Counted from the stretch's first letter, positions 1 to 8,816 are shown. The stretch: 44,248 nt of DNA from Clostridiaceae bacterium (GCA_003553525.1 PWEO01000198.1:1-44248), one strand, 5' to 3'. A program made the numbers and translations. Notes: generated by a model not told the origin, from the letters alone.

Positions 1-66
1 AACAGCGTGGCTTACTCTATGTCCAGATACTACTCCTTTATTGCAAACTGCACAAACCTTAGCCAT
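1..66 (-). CDS. rpmB: 50S ribosomal protein L28 (partial, 3' end cut by window edge)
   Basis: The minus strand from 66 down to 1 encodes 22 residues beginning MAKVCAVCNKGVVSGHRVSH, the N-terminus of bacterial L28. It includes the Cys pair (CAVC) typical of zinc-binding L28 forms. An AGGAGG ribosome binding site lies just upstream (75-80, read on the minus strand), so the ATG at 64-66 is well supported. L28 is a small protein of the large ribosomal subunit. Its divergent pairing with a yloU/asp23-family gene is the standard Firmicutes arrangement. The remaining two thirds of the gene lie outside the window. Confidence 0.93.
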   Translation of the reverse strand, partial: MAKVCAVCNKGVVSGHRVSHAV

Positions 67-112
67 TATCTACACCTCCTCCAAGGGTTGTCTAAACCTT
101 TAAAACACTATA

Positions 113-141
113 ATGTTATCATGAGAAACAAACTTTGGCAA
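113..141 (-). promoter_or_regulatory. Sigma-A type promoter for rpmB
   Basis: On the minus strand, TTGCCA (136-141) and TAACAT (113-118) are separated by exactly 17 bases, 47 bases upstream of the L28 start codon. Both hexamers match the sigma-A consensus at four to five positions. This is a sequence-only prediction. Confidence 0.55.
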
Positions 142-321
142 GCTTTTTATTTTTTTGCCGAAAAGCTTTTCAACACTTCTCTAGTTGCACTATTGATGAG
201 ATTATTATAAAATAAAGGTTAGAAAACTTTTTATAGTTAATTTGAAGACTATTAATAAGAGTCTTACCTTAAAATACCATGAAATTAAGATAAGAGCAAC
301 TATTCTAAAGGAGGTTTTATG

Positions 322-678
322 ATGTCAGGAAAAATTATGAGCCAATACGGAGAAATCATTATTGACGAACATGTCCTTGCTACAATAGCGGGAACCGCAG
401 CAATGGAATGTTACGGTCTCGTGGGAATGGCGGCAAAATCAGCGGCAGGAGGAATTGTAGAACTTTTAAAGCGGGAACAGTCCAGTAAAGGGGTAAAGAT
501 CACTACAAAGGACAACCTTATTACTGTGGATCTTTTTATTATCGTGGAATTCGGCACGAAAATATCCGTGGTGGCCAATAATATTATCGAGAAGGTAAAA
601 TATAATATCGAAAATCTAACGGGTATGAAGGTGGATAAAGTGAATATCCATGTTCAAGGAATTCGTGTGGAAAAATAG
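322..678 (+). CDS. yloU: Asp23/YloU-family envelope stress response protein
   Basis: This encodes a 118-residue Asp23/YloU-family (alkaline shock protein) polypeptide, with the family's central segments AAMECYGLVGMAAK near the N-terminus and VDKVNIHVQGIRV at the C-terminus. Family members are small, soluble or membrane-associated proteins linked to cell-envelope homeostasis; the exact biochemical role is unsettled. Two adjacent ATGs (319 and 322) are possible. The AGGAGG site at 309-314 lies 7 bases from the second and only 4 from the first, so 322 is preferred. It is followed after 18 bases by fakA, the usual pair in Firmicutes, and is divergent from rpmB. Confidence 0.9.
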   Translation: MSGKIMSQYGEIIIDEHVLATIAGTAAMECYGLVGMAAKSAAGGIVELLKREQSSKGVKITTKDNLITVDLFIIVEFGTKISVVANNIIEKVKYNIENLTGMKVDKVNIHVQGIRVEK

Positions 679-696
679 AGACAGGAGGGATCGCAG

Positions 697-2307
697 TTGG
701 GAACAAAAGAAATAGCAGGTTCAATGTTAAAAGAAATGATAATATCCGGTGCTCATACACTGGAAAAAAATAAAGCTATCGTAGACGATTTAAACGTATT
801 TCCCGTCCCCGACGGAGATACGGGAACCAATATGTCACTGACCATGCAGTCGGCTATGAAAGAGGTTAAGGCCGTAAAAAGTGATGATATTGAAGAAATT
901 GTGGAAGCAGCCGCTAACGGATCATTAATGGGAGCCCGGGGTAATTCCGGCGTTATTCTCTCACAGCTCCTGAGAGGCTTTGCCAAGGGAGTAAAGGGAA
1001 AGGAAACCCTGAATACCGAAGACTTGGCCAACGCTCTTAAACTGGGGGCGGATACTGCCTACAAGGCGGTTATGAAACCGGTAGAGGGTACGATTTTAAC
1101 CGTGGCTCGGGAAAGTGCGGAATATGCTTTGAAAATCGCCAAAAAGGAAACAGATATTGAAGATTTTCTTGAAAAAGTGATTTATCAAGGAGAAAATACA
1201 CTGAAAAGAACCCCGGATATGCTGCCGGTTTTGAAAGAAGCTGGAGTGGTGGATTCCGGAGGGAAGGGACTGATCTATATATATCTGGGGATTCTGGGCG
1301 CTCTAAAGGGAGAGATACCCAGCAGTGAGGATCTTACCATTATGCAAAAAAGTGTGGAGCACGTACATGAAATGAGTGTCAGCGGCGACATTGAATTTGC
1401 CTATTGTACGGAGTTTATTATTAATACCGAGGGCGCGGACCCCGAGGCCTTTCGGGAAAAAATTCAGCACCAGGGGGACTCCATGCTGGTGGTGGGAAAT
1501 GAAAATTTAATCAAGGTGCATCTCCATACCAATAATCCCGGAGAAGTTATGGAAGAGGCCATGGTCCTTGGGGAACTATCGGATATAAAAATCGATAACA
1601 TGCGGTTCCAGTTTAAGGATAAACATCCCGCAAAAGCGCCTGAGAAAGAAAAGGACTTCGGATTTATTACCGTGTCCATTGGGGAGGGAATCGAAAAAAT
1701 CTTTAAGGACTTCAATGTGGATTATGTAATTAAAGGGGGACAAACCATGAACCCCAGTACGGAAGATTTCATGAAGGCCATTGATGAAATTAATGCGAAA
1801 AATATTTATATTCTACCAAATAACAGCAACATTATCATGGCGGCAAACCAGGCGAAGGAAATGTCGGAGAAAAATATTATGGTCATTCCCACAAAGACCA
1901 TCCCTCAAGGAATTACGGCGATGATTGGTTTTAATCCAAGCAATAGCCCCGAGGAGAATCTTCAGGAAATGACAGAAATCATGGAAGAGATCGAAACCGG
2001 ACAGGTAACCTATGCGGTAAGAGACACGGTGGTTAATGATAAGAAGATTAAAAAAGGCAATATTTTAGGTATCGGCAATGGAAAAATCGAAGCCGTTGGG
2101 CGGAATGTGGAAAAAGTATCCTTGGAACTATTGGAAAACCTGGTAACCGATGATCACGAAATTATTACCCTTTTTTACGGAGAAGACATCGACAAGAAAT
2201 CCGCAGAAAAGATTCAAGGAAAAATCGAAAAAGCCTACCCGGACTGTGAAGTGGAAGTATATTACGGCGGGCAGCCCCTATATTACTATTTATTTTCCGT
2301 AGAATAA
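697..2307 (+). CDS. fakA: Fatty acid kinase catalytic subunit FakA (DAK/DegV-like, YloV family)
   Basis: This 536-residue protein has an N-terminal DhaL/DAK2 kinase domain with the Mg-ATP motif PVPDGDTGTNM (Asp39, Asp41) and the ARGNSGVILSQLLRGF segment, followed by the long FakA-type C-terminal region. FakA phosphorylates exogenous fatty acids held by FakB (DegV) proteins; the acyl-phosphate is used by PlsY or exchanged to ACP by PlsX. Length agrees with Staphylococcus FakA (about 550). The start is TTG at 697, 7 bases after GGAGGG (684-689); it keeps the conserved N-terminal helix. No fakB is in the window, but plsX and the fatty acid operon lie about 8 kb downstream. Older annotations call this family dihydroxyacetone kinase-like. 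Confidence 0.88.
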   Translation: MGTKEIAGSMLKEMIISGAHTLEKNKAIVDDLNVFPVPDGDTGTNMSLTMQSAMKEVKAVKSDDIEEIVEAAANGSLMGARGNSGVILSQLLRGFAKGVKGKETLNTEDLANALKLGADTAYKAVMKPVEGTILTVARESAEYALKIAKKETDIEDFLEKVIYQGENTLKRTPDMLPVLKEAGVVDSGGKGLIYIYLGILGALKGEIPSSEDLTIMQKSVEHVHEMSVSGDIEFAYCTEFIINTEGADPEAFREKIQHQGDSMLVVGNENLIKVHLHTNNPGEVMEEAMVLGELSDIKIDNMRFQFKDKHPAKAPEKEKDFGFITVSIGEGIEKIFKDFNVDYVIKGGQTMNPSTEDFMKAIDEINAKNIYILPNNSNIIMAANQAKEMSEKNIMVIPTKTIPQGITAMIGFNPSNSPEENLQEMTEIMEEIETGQVTYAVRDTVVNDKKIKKGNILGIGNGKIEAVGRNVEKVSLELLENLVTDDHEIITLFYGEDIDKKSAEKIQGKIEKAYPDCEVEVYYGGQPLYYYLFSVE

Positions 2308-2331
2308 GAAACAGTTACTGTTTCTTATTCT
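2301..2331 (+). terminator. Hairpin overlapping the fakA stop codon
   Basis: A perfect 14-bp inverted repeat (2301-2314 with 2318-2331, loop TTA) begins inside the last codons of fakA and spans its TAA stop. The stem is AT-rich and no continuous T tract follows, although the 3' arm itself is T-rich. It is probably a weak terminator or an mRNA 3'-end stabilising hairpin between fakA and recG. Confidence 0.55.
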
Positions 2332-2411
2332 ATTTATAGGAGAAAGAAGAATTACAAAAGATAATTATAAATAAAGAATACTATTTATTTCGCTGGAAAG
2401 AGGGGGATGAG

Positions 2412-4472
2412 TTGGAGGACTTACAAGAAAAAATCAGCACCATAAAGGGCGTGGGTCCGAAAAAACAGCAGCGGTTTTTGAAATTGAACATTGAAACCCT
2501 GGAAGATCTTCTATATCATTTTCCCAGGGACTATGAAGACCGACGGGAAATAAAAAAAGTCCGGGATCTGGAGGATGGAGAAAAAACCACCCTGGAACTT
2601 CAAGTACACCCCCTGAAGAAACGAAGAGCTTTTGGAAGAGGACCATCCCTTTTGCAATTGATCGGACAGGACGATACGGGAAGAATTGTGATTACCTTTT
2701 TCAATCAGCCCTATTTGAGCCAAAAGATCAGCGGAGGAATGAAACTACGTATTTATGGAGAAATCAAAAGAGGCCCCCGGGGATTGGAAACCACCAATCC
2801 GGATTTTATCCTTCTGGATGAAAAGCAGAACAACCACTGGCAGGACATTTTCCCGATTTATCCCCTGACGAAGGATATCAGTCACAAAGAACTGGTTAAG
2901 CATATAAAAGTCTTGTTGGAATCCTTAAAGGGGAAAAGTGATAAAAACCCCTTTGAAAACCTTCCGAAAGATCTGATTGATAAGAATAAACTCTGTCAAA
3001 GGCTGATGGCCCTGGAGAACATTCATTTCCCTAAACAGGCTAAAGGGTTAAAAGTTGCAAAGTACCGACTGGTATATGAAGAGTTTTTCTTTTTAATGGT
3101 GTCTTTGAATTTTAAAAAAGTAAAAGTTCGGCAGCAACAGGGAATCCCCTTAGGGGGAGAAAAGGAAGTTCAAACATTTTTGCAATCTTTACCCTTTGAA
3201 GCTACAAAAGCGCAAAATACCGTTATTCAAGAAGTGCTACAGGATCTTAAGGGCGACATCCCCATGAGTCGATTGGTGCAAGGAGATGTAGGTTCGGGAA
3301 AAACCGTAGTGGCTATGGCGGCGTTGGTGGCCGCCGCATCGGGGAAAACTCAAGGGGCGATGATGGCCCCGACGGAAATATTGGCTAAACAACATTATGA
3401 GACTCTTTCAGGTTTTTTGAATCCATTGGGTATTTCTGTCGGTCTTTTAACCGGCAGCCTTACGGCAAAAAACAAAAAACTGATGCAGGAAAAAATCCGG
3501 GAAGGAAAAATCGATGTGGTGGTAGGGACCCACGCGGTAATCGGAGAAAAGGTGGAGTTCCATAATTTAAGCGTGGTAGTTACCGATGAGCAACACCGTT
3601 TTGGGGTTCGACAAAGGAAAACCCTGTCACAAAAAGGGAGAAATCCCCATGTGCTGGTTATGAGTGCCACCCCTATCCCAAGAACCTTAGCCTATATCCT
3701 TTATGGAGATTTAGAGGTTTCCGTAATTGATCAGATGCCGAAGGGAAGAAAACCCATTAAAACCAAGACTTCCCCAATGAAAGATCGGGACCGGGTATAC
3801 GAACAGCTGAAAGAAGAGCTGAATAAAGGACGGCAAGCCTATGTGGTATGCCCTCTTATCGATGAATCGGAGACCTTGGATTTAAAGGCAGCCATGGACT
3901 TGCATCAGCAGCTTGGTAAAAATAATTTAAAAGACTATAAAATTGGGCTTTTACATGGTAAAATGTCTTATAAAGAAAAAGAACAGGTCATGAATAACTT
4001 TACCGAGGGAGAACTGCAGGTTTTGGTCTCCACCACGGTTGTGGAAGTAGGGGTGGATGTGCCCAATGCCACGGTTATGGTTATTGAGAATGCCGAACGT
4101 TTCGGTCTGGCTCAACTGCACCAACTCCGGGGACGCATCGGTCGGGGAGGGTATCAGTCCTATTGTTATTTACTTCACCAACCGGTTAAGGAACACACCG
4201 GAAAAAGGTTGGAAATTATGGAACAGACCAACAACGGATTTTTGATTTCCGAAAAAGACCTGGAAATCCGTGGTCCCGGAGAGCTCTTTGGCCTTCGGCA
4301 GCACGGAATTTACAACTTGAAGATCGCTAATTTTTTTCGACACCAAAGTATTCTTAAAAAGGTGCAGCAGGATGTAAAGGTTTTACTGCAGGAAGATCCG
4401 AAACTAATACTGGAAAAAAATAAAAAACTGCGACGGGTTCTGGATCAAAAATTACAGCGATATCGAGAGTGA
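2412..4472 (+). CDS. recG: ATP-dependent DNA helicase RecG
   Basis: The 686-residue product is full length for RecG. It has an N-terminal wedge/OB region (about residues 1-250), Walker A GDVGSGKT (291-298), the RecG-type motif II DEQHRFG (from 392), MSATPIPRTL, and the C-terminal motifs VSTTVVEVGVDVPNA and QLHQLRGRIGRG. RecG remodels stalled replication forks and branch-migrates Holliday junctions. The start is TTG at 2412, shortly after a purine-rich GAGGGGG site. In B. subtilis recG follows fakA with the sdaAB/sdaAA genes between; those are absent here. An 81-base gap with no clear promoter separates it from rsmD. Confidence 0.97.
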   Translation: MEDLQEKISTIKGVGPKKQQRFLKLNIETLEDLLYHFPRDYEDRREIKKVRDLEDGEKTTLELQVHPLKKRRAFGRGPSLLQLIGQDDTGRIVITFFNQPYLSQKISGGMKLRIYGEIKRGPRGLETTNPDFILLDEKQNNHWQDIFPIYPLTKDISHKELVKHIKVLLESLKGKSDKNPFENLPKDLIDKNKLCQRLMALENIHFPKQAKGLKVAKYRLVYEEFFFLMVSLNFKKVKVRQQQGIPLGGEKEVQTFLQSLPFEATKAQNTVIQEVLQDLKGDIPMSRLVQGDVGSGKTVVAMAALVAAASGKTQGAMMAPTEILAKQHYETLSGFLNPLGISVGLLTGSLTAKNKKLMQEKIREGKIDVVVGTHAVIGEKVEFHNLSVVVTDEQHRFGVRQRKTLSQKGRNPHVLVMSATPIPRTLAYILYGDLEVSVIDQMPKGRKPIKTKTSPMKDRDRVYEQLKEELNKGRQAYVVCPLIDESETLDLKAAMDLHQQLGKNNLKDYKIGLLHGKMSYKEKEQVMNNFTEGELQVLVSTTVVEVGVDVPNATVMVIENAERFGLAQLHQLRGRIGRGGYQSYCYLLHQPVKEHTGKRLEIMEQTNNGFLISEKDLEIRGPGELFGLRQHGIYNLKIANFFRHQSILKKVQQDVKVLLQEDPKLILEKNKKLRRVLDQKLQRYRE

Positions 4473-4553
4473 TGTAAAAAATCAATGTTGAAGGAATGAA
4501 GTAGATCTAAGAGGATGTATTAAGATTACAGTTAAGAAAGGAATTCACAGGCT

Positions 4554-5114
4554 ATGAGAGTTATTGGTGGAAGAGCAAAGGGACAACTGCTGGATTCGTT
4601 GCCCGGAGAAAACACTCGACCCACATTGGATCGGGTAAAAGAATCCATGTTTAATATGATTCAACTGCATCTATACAATGCAAAGGTATTGGACCTCTTT
4701 GGAGGCAGCGGTGCTCTTGGGATCGAAGCTTTATCCCGGGGCGCAAAGGAATGCTGTTTTACGGACGAACATCGGGGAAGCATCCGGGTGATCGAGGAAA
4801 ATCTAAAAAAAACGAAATTCACTGCCCAAAGTAAAATCCTTCTAATGGACTTTCGTAGAGCACTTGAAACCTTAAGTAAAGAAAAAGCTTCCTTTGATTT
4901 GATTTTTTTGGATCCTCCTTACGGTACAGGACGCCTGGAGGAAGCTTTGGAAATTATTGCAAAAAAAAGTCTTCTAGCCCCGGAGGGTATAATGATTATC
5001 GAACAGGATAAAAAAGAGGCACTGAAGATAGGAGAAGAATATTTTATTTTATGGAAAGAGAGAAAGTACGGGAATACTGTCATTCGAATTTTGAAAAAAA
5101 AATCAGATCAATAG
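4554..5114 (+). CDS. rsmD: 16S rRNA (guanine966-N2)-methyltransferase RsmD
   Basis: This 186-residue class I SAM methyltransferase starts [10 protein letters not shown], with the RsmD-specific [15 protein letters not shown] segment. The SAM-binding motif [16 protein letters not shown] follows, and the catalytic/substrate motif DPPY is at residues 120-123. The family methylates G966 of 16S rRNA during 30S assembly. The stop codon is followed at once by the coaD ribosome binding site, so rsmD and coaD are almost certainly co-transcribed, as in most Firmicutes and Actinobacteria. Confidence 0.95.
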   Translation: MRVIGGRAKGQLLDSLPGENTRPTLDRVKESMFNMIQLHLYNAKVLDLFGGSGALGIEALSRGAKECCFTDEHRGSIRVIEENLKKTKFTAQSKILLMDFRRALETLSKEKASFDLIFLDPPYGTGRLEEALEIIAKKSLLAPEGIMIIEQDKKEALKIGEEYFILWKERKYGNTVIRILKKKSDQ

Positions 5115-5130
5115 GTTGGAGGTGTTAGCG

Positions 5131-5607
5131 TTGAAAAAAGGAATCTATCCCGGAAGTTTTGATCCCGTAACCAATGGGCATCTGGACATTATACATAGAG
5201 GTGCGAAAATTTGTGATAAATTAATTGTTTCCGTTTTAAACAATCCTAACAAAAAATCGTTGTTTTCCGTGGAAGAACGGGTAAACATGATTAAAGAAAG
5301 CACTAAGGAGTACGATAATGTAGAAGTCAATTATTTTTCCGGTTTACTAATCAATTATGCCGAGGAACAAAGGGCCGATGTAATTATTAAAGGGCTGCGG
5401 GCGGTATCCGACTTCGAATATGAATTTCAAATGGCTTTGATGAACAAAAAACTCTCGGAGAAAGTTGAAACGATTTTTTTAATGACCAGCAGCAATAATT
5501 CTTATTTAAGCTCCAGCCTGTTAAAAGAGGTTGCAAAATTCGGAGGGTGTATAGAAGGACTGGTTCCCGACTCGGTGAAAGAGGCGGTCTATAATAAACT
5601 AAAGTAA
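5131..5607 (+). CDS. coaD: Phosphopantetheine adenylyltransferase CoaD
   Basis: The 158-residue enzyme of coenzyme A synthesis transfers AMP from ATP to 4'-phosphopantetheine. The nucleotidyltransferase signature [10 protein letters not shown] includes the TxGH motif at residues 14-17. The C-terminal [11 protein letters not shown] segment corresponds to the family's ISSTxxR-like loop. An in-frame TTG at 5116 lies inside the ribosome binding site (TTGGAGGTG), so TTG 5131, eight bases after GGAGG, is the real start; it gives the canonical [13 protein letters not shown]-terminus. CoA and acyl carrier protein pantetheinylation link it to the fatty acid genes downstream. Confidence 0.96.
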   Translation: MKKGIYPGSFDPVTNGHLDIIHRGAKICDKLIVSVLNNPNKKSLFSVEERVNMIKESTKEYDNVEVNYFSGLLINYAEEQRADVIIKGLRAVSDFEYEFQMALMNKKLSEKVETIFLMTSSNNSYLSSSLLKEVAKFGGCIEGLVPDSVKEAVYNKLK

Positions 5608-5626
5608 TTTAAAAGGGGGAAGGTAA

Positions 5627-6076
5627 ATGGAAGTATTACAGCTTCTCGATATGTTGGAGGATTTAATTGAAGAGAGCTCCTCAATTCCTTTTGCACAAAA
5701 GGCCATGGTGGACAAAGAGGAAGTATTAGAGATCATTAAGGAAATGCGGATCCAAATTCCAGATGAAGTAAAGCAGGCAAAGTGGATTAAAGAAGAGCGC
5801 CAACGGATTTTAGCCGAGGCTCAAAATGATGCGGATACCATCATTGAAGAAGCCCATAAACATATTAATTCCTTAGTGGATGAACATGAGATCGCAAAAA
5901 TGTCCAAACAGCGGGGCGAAGAAATTATTCAGCAGGCCCAGGAAAGTGCCAAGGAAATGCGACTCGGCGCCCGGGATTATGCCGATGAAGTATTAGAAGG
6001 GGTAGAAGGATCCTTGACGGAGTTGCTTCAAACCCTGCAAAAAAATCGGAGAGAATTAAAGGGAATGGATGAATAA
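5627..6076 (+). CDS. SepIVA/DivIVA-like coiled-coil protein of unknown function
   Basis: This 149-residue protein is soluble, acidic and almost wholly helical, with no signal peptide or membrane segment. An N-terminal part (1-50) reads LLDMLEDLIEESSSIPFAQK and then VDKEEVLEIIKEMRIQIPDE. It is followed by a long heptad-rich coiled coil (about 50-149) with Ala/Glu-rich EAQNDADTIIEEA-type repeats resembling DivIVA and ATP-synthase b subunits. From memory, the N-terminal layout strongly resembles actinobacterial SepIVA, a DivIVA-like septation factor. In actinobacteria sepIVA also belongs to an rsmD/coaD and yceD-rpmF-rnc-smc neighbourhood. The gene starts 19 bases after coaD with a GGGGGAAGG site. 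Homologues are often labelled 'ATPase', which nothing in this sequence supports. Function is inferred only. Confidence 0.6.
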   Translation: MEVLQLLDMLEDLIEESSSIPFAQKAMVDKEEVLEIIKEMRIQIPDEVKQAKWIKEERQRILAEAQNDADTIIEEAHKHINSLVDEHEIAKMSKQRGEEIIQQAQESAKEMRLGARDYADEVLEGVEGSLTELLQTLQKNRRELKGMDE

Positions 6077-6092
6077 TCCGCTCCCTTTTTTT
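6058..6092. terminator. Bidirectional terminator between the convergent SepIVA-like gene and tmcAL
   Basis: The stem AAAGGGA (6058-6064)/TCCCTTT (6082-6088) has an inner GGAT (6067-6070)/ATCC (6076-6079) extension and a T run to 6092. It spans the stop of the upstream gene and reaches the stop codon of the minus-strand tmcAL. Read on the minus strand the arms are also followed by A/T-rich sequence, so it could serve both genes. Confidence 0.7.
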
Positions 6093-7356
6093 ATACCTTT
6101 ACATAACGGGGACGGTTTTTGTATTCCGGATTATCGGTTTTCATATGGGGATTTACCATGGCCAGGGTAAATAGATCGGTTCCCCGTAGATCGTAATGCA
6201 ACATGGATTTTGCCAGGGGAGTTTCGGGATGGTAATGCTTTAAATTGGTAATGACGGGCAGTGTACTTTGTTTTTTCATTTTTTTAAGTAGAAAGCGACC
6301 CCGATCATTGAAGGCCAGTACCCGTAAATACTTTGGACCTCCGGTTTCGTTGTAGCGAAGGAGGTCATTTCTTTGAATATTGATCAATAAATGCATTAAT
6401 ATACGTTGAATCCGGGTATAGGTATAGCGTTTGGTTTTAACGTTTTCTAATAACTCTTCAATGGAAGAGCTTATCTTAGCCCCTTGGATCAGACGATTCT
6501 CAATACCCTCCTTAACGTCAAAGATTTCCTGCAGCTCCCGGGGAGTACTGCGACGCAAAAGGCCTAAAAGCATATCTCGAAAGTGATGAGTAAATATTGG
6601 AGCATTGCCTTTATCAATAGCGGATACCAGTAGTTTGTAAGATGCCTCGGGTAATACTTGAGTTAAGGTGTTAAGGCTTTTTCCCAATACTAAATGTTCC
6701 CGTATGGCAGTGGCACTGGCAATGGATCCTTGAATGTCCCGATTGTGATAAGGGGCACTGATCCGTTGAAGGGTATGGGGCTTTATGGAGCTGTTTGTTC
6801 GAATCAAACTCTTTAAGTATTCAATGGCCAAAATGTTATTAGGACTTTTTAAAACTTTTTCAAGTTCTGAAAATTCGGATTTTTCAAGTCCCTTGTTTTC
6901 CTTAATAAAAAGGCCTAAAGCTTGGGAGCGGGCCACGGGGAAAAGATTGCCCCGGTCTAAGGAGGCTTTTAAATAGTCCTCAAATTTTTTCGGGCTTTTC
7001 ACAAGAATTTCTGCAATATACTTCAGAAGAGGCAGTTCCCCGTGCTCGGAGCCAAAGGAAAGGTCCGTAACGATTCCCGTGCCGTTGAGAAGCTGCAGAC
7101 TGCCGTAGCTGAAAAATTCCGCAGTGGCACAGGCATAAACCGTGGGAATTTCTATGACCAGATCAACTCCGGAGTGAACCGCCATTTCAGCACGACTCCA
7201 CTTATCCAGTAAAGCCGGTTCCCCCCGCTGCAGAAAATGTCCGCTCATTACGGCAAGGGTAGCATCGCATCCGGAAATTTCCTTGGATTTTTCAATATGA
7301 TACTTATGACCGTTATGAAAGGGATTGTATTCCGTGACAACACCAAGAACTTTCAT
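6091..7356 (-). CDS. tmcAL: tRNA(Met) cytidine acetate ligase TmcAL (YlbM)
   Basis: The 421-residue nucleotidyltransferase-fold enzyme carries EYNPFHNGH at its N-terminus (HxGH at residues 14-17) and the family segments MSGHFLQRGEPALLDKWSRA and SFGSEHG. TmcAL uses ATP and acetate to acetylate C34 of elongator tRNA-Met (ac4C), which secures decoding of AUG over AUA. The ATG at 7354-7356 has a strong TAGGAGG site (7364-7370 on the minus strand). It is divergent from ackA, whose product interconverts acetate and acetyl-phosphate; shared acetate chemistry may explain the pairing, but that is inference. Confidence 0.94.
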   Translation of the reverse strand: MKVLGVVTEYNPFHNGHKYHIEKSKEISGCDATLAVMSGHFLQRGEPALLDKWSRAEMAVHSGVDLVIEIPTVYACATAEFFSYGSLQLLNGTGIVTDLSFGSEHGELPLLKYIAEILVKSPKKFEDYLKASLDRGNLFPVARSQALGLFIKENKGLEKSEFSELEKVLKSPNNILAIEYLKSLIRTNSSIKPHTLQRISAPYHNRDIQGSIASATAIREHLVLGKSLNTLTQVLPEASYKLLVSAIDKGNAPIFTHHFRDMLLGLLRRSTPRELQEIFDVKEGIENRLIQGAKISSSIEELLENVKTKRYTYTRIQRILMHLLINIQRNDLLRYNETGGPKYLRVLAFNDRGRFLLKKMKKQSTLPVITNLKHYHPETPLAKSMLHYDLRGTDLFTLAMVNPHMKTDNPEYKNRPRYVKV

Positions 7357-7393
7357 ATAACTGCCTCCTAGTAGTATTTAACATTGTTATGTA

Positions 7394-7415
7394 CCATCGG
7401 GACTTAAGCCGATGG
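7394..7415. repeat. Inverted repeat in the tmcAL-ackA divergent spacer
   Basis: CCATCGG (7394-7400) and CCGATGG (7409-7415) form a perfect 7-bp dyad around the 8-base centre GACTTAAG. It lies 38-59 bases upstream of the tmcAL start codon and is GC-rich against an AT-rich spacer. It may be an operator or a leader hairpin of tmcAL. No convincing promoter could be assigned to either gene in the 236-base spacer. Confidence 0.5.
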
Positions 7416-7592
7416 GGATCTTTATTCCTTTAGTGATTATATCATAATCGTAAAAAAAACCATATAAAAACAGGATAATCCTTGATAAAATACGGAAAAT
7501 CTATTATTATTAGTATTGTTAAGTAATAGACTAGATAAAATTTTGTCAATAATAACCATCAATATAGAAAATATTAAGGAGGATGCAGGTTT

Positions 7593-8783
7593 ATGAAAAT
7601 TTTAGTACTGAACTGTGGAAGTTCATCATTAAAGTATCAATTGATCAACATGGAAAATGAAGGGCTTATGGCCAAGGGTGTAGCGGAAAGAATCGGAATT
7701 GAAGGATCCTTTCTAAAGCATGAGTCGGAAAGTAACGGAAAGGTGAAAATCGAAGAGCCTATGAAGGATCACAAAGATGCTATCCGTATCGTTTTAGATG
7801 CCCTGGTGGATAAAGATCATGGAGCCATTCCATCCATGGATGAAATCAGTGCCGTAGGTCACCGGGTAGTACATGGCGGTGAAAAGTTCTCCGGTTCCGT
7901 AGTGATTAATCAAGACGTGATTGACGCCCTGGAAGAATGTTCAGAACTTGCACCTCTTCACAATCCTCCGAACCTTATGGGGATTTATGCTTGTCAGGAA
8001 ATTCTACCGGGACTTCCCATGGTGGGCGTATTTGATACCGCTTTTCATCAAACCATGCCTGAGGATTCCTACATTTATGCACTACCCTATGAATACTATG
8101 AAAATTATAAAATCCGACGATATGGTTTTCACGGAACCTCTCATAAGTATGTAGCCATGGTTGCCGCGGAAATGATTGGAAAGCCTGTTGAAGAATTGAA
8201 ACTTGTTACTTGTCATTTAGGAAACGGTGCCAGTGTTGCTGCTGTAGACGGAGGAAAGTCCGTGGACACCTCCATGGGATTCACACCTCTGGAAGGACTG
8301 GCTATGGGAACCCGTTGCGGAGATATTGATCCTGCCATAACCACTTTTTTAATGGAAAAAGAGGGGTTGAATTATAAAGAACTGAATAACGTAATGAATA
8401 AGAAGTCGGGAGTGCTGGGAGTATCAGGAGTATCCAGCGATTTCAGGGACATTGAGGAAGCCGCGGAAAAGGGAAATAAGCGAGCGCAGCTTGCCTTAGA
8501 CTTATATCACAAACGGGTGAAAAAGTACATCGGTGCCTATGCGGCAGAAATGGGCGGCTTAGATGCGGTTGTATTTACCGCGGGACTTGGAGAAAACTCT
8601 CCGGAATCCCGGGCAGCAATCTGTGAAGGTTTGGAATTCTTAGGAATTAAAGTGGACCAGGACAAAAATAATGTTCGAGGAAAAGCAACGATTTTTAGTA
8701 CCGAGGATTCAGCCACAAAGGCAATATTAGTACCTACAAATGAAGAGTTGGCGATTGCTCGAGAAACCTTAAGCTTAGTGTAA
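7593..8783 (+). CDS. ackA: Acetate kinase
   Basis: This full-length 396-residue acetate kinase has the N-terminal [11 protein letters not shown] nucleotide-sugar-kinase fold motif, [62 protein letters not shown] and the C-terminal GLGENS. It converts acetyl-phosphate and ADP to acetate and ATP, the main substrate-level energy step in acetogenic fermentation. The ATG at 7593 follows AAGGAGG (7577-7583). Phosphotransacetylase (pta) is not adjacent. The gene is closed by its own terminator before yceD-rpmF, a common clostridial order (ackA-yceD-rpmF). Confidence 0.98.
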   Translation: MKILVLNCGSSSLKYQLINMENEGLMAKGVAERIGIEGSFLKHESESNGKVKIEEPMKDHKDAIRIVLDALVDKDHGAIPSMDEISAVGHRVVHGGEKFSGSVVINQDVIDALEECSELAPLHNPPNLMGIYACQEILPGLPMVGVFDTAFHQTMPEDSYIYALPYEYYENYKIRRYGFHGTSHKYVAMVAAEMIGKPVEELKLVTCHLGNGASVAAVDGGKSVDTSMGFTPLEGLAMGTRCGDIDPAITTFLMEKEGLNYKELNNVMNKKSGVLGVSGVSSDFRDIEEAAEKGNKRAQLALDLYHKRVKKYIGAYAAEMGGLDAVVFTAGLGENSPESRAAICEGLEFLGIKVDQDKNNVRGKATIFSTEDSATKAILVPTNEELAIARETLSLV

Positions 8784-8816
8784 TAAAGCCTAAAACTTAA
8801 GCAGTGACTCAAAGAT

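Noticed and set aside
7-210. Plus-strand frame of 67 codons at the window start
   Set aside because: It runs antisense over the L28 start and its promoter and has no ribosome binding site or recognisable composition.
5116-5130. Earlier TTG start for coaD
   Set aside because: The codon is part of the ribosome binding site itself and would add residues absent from the family.
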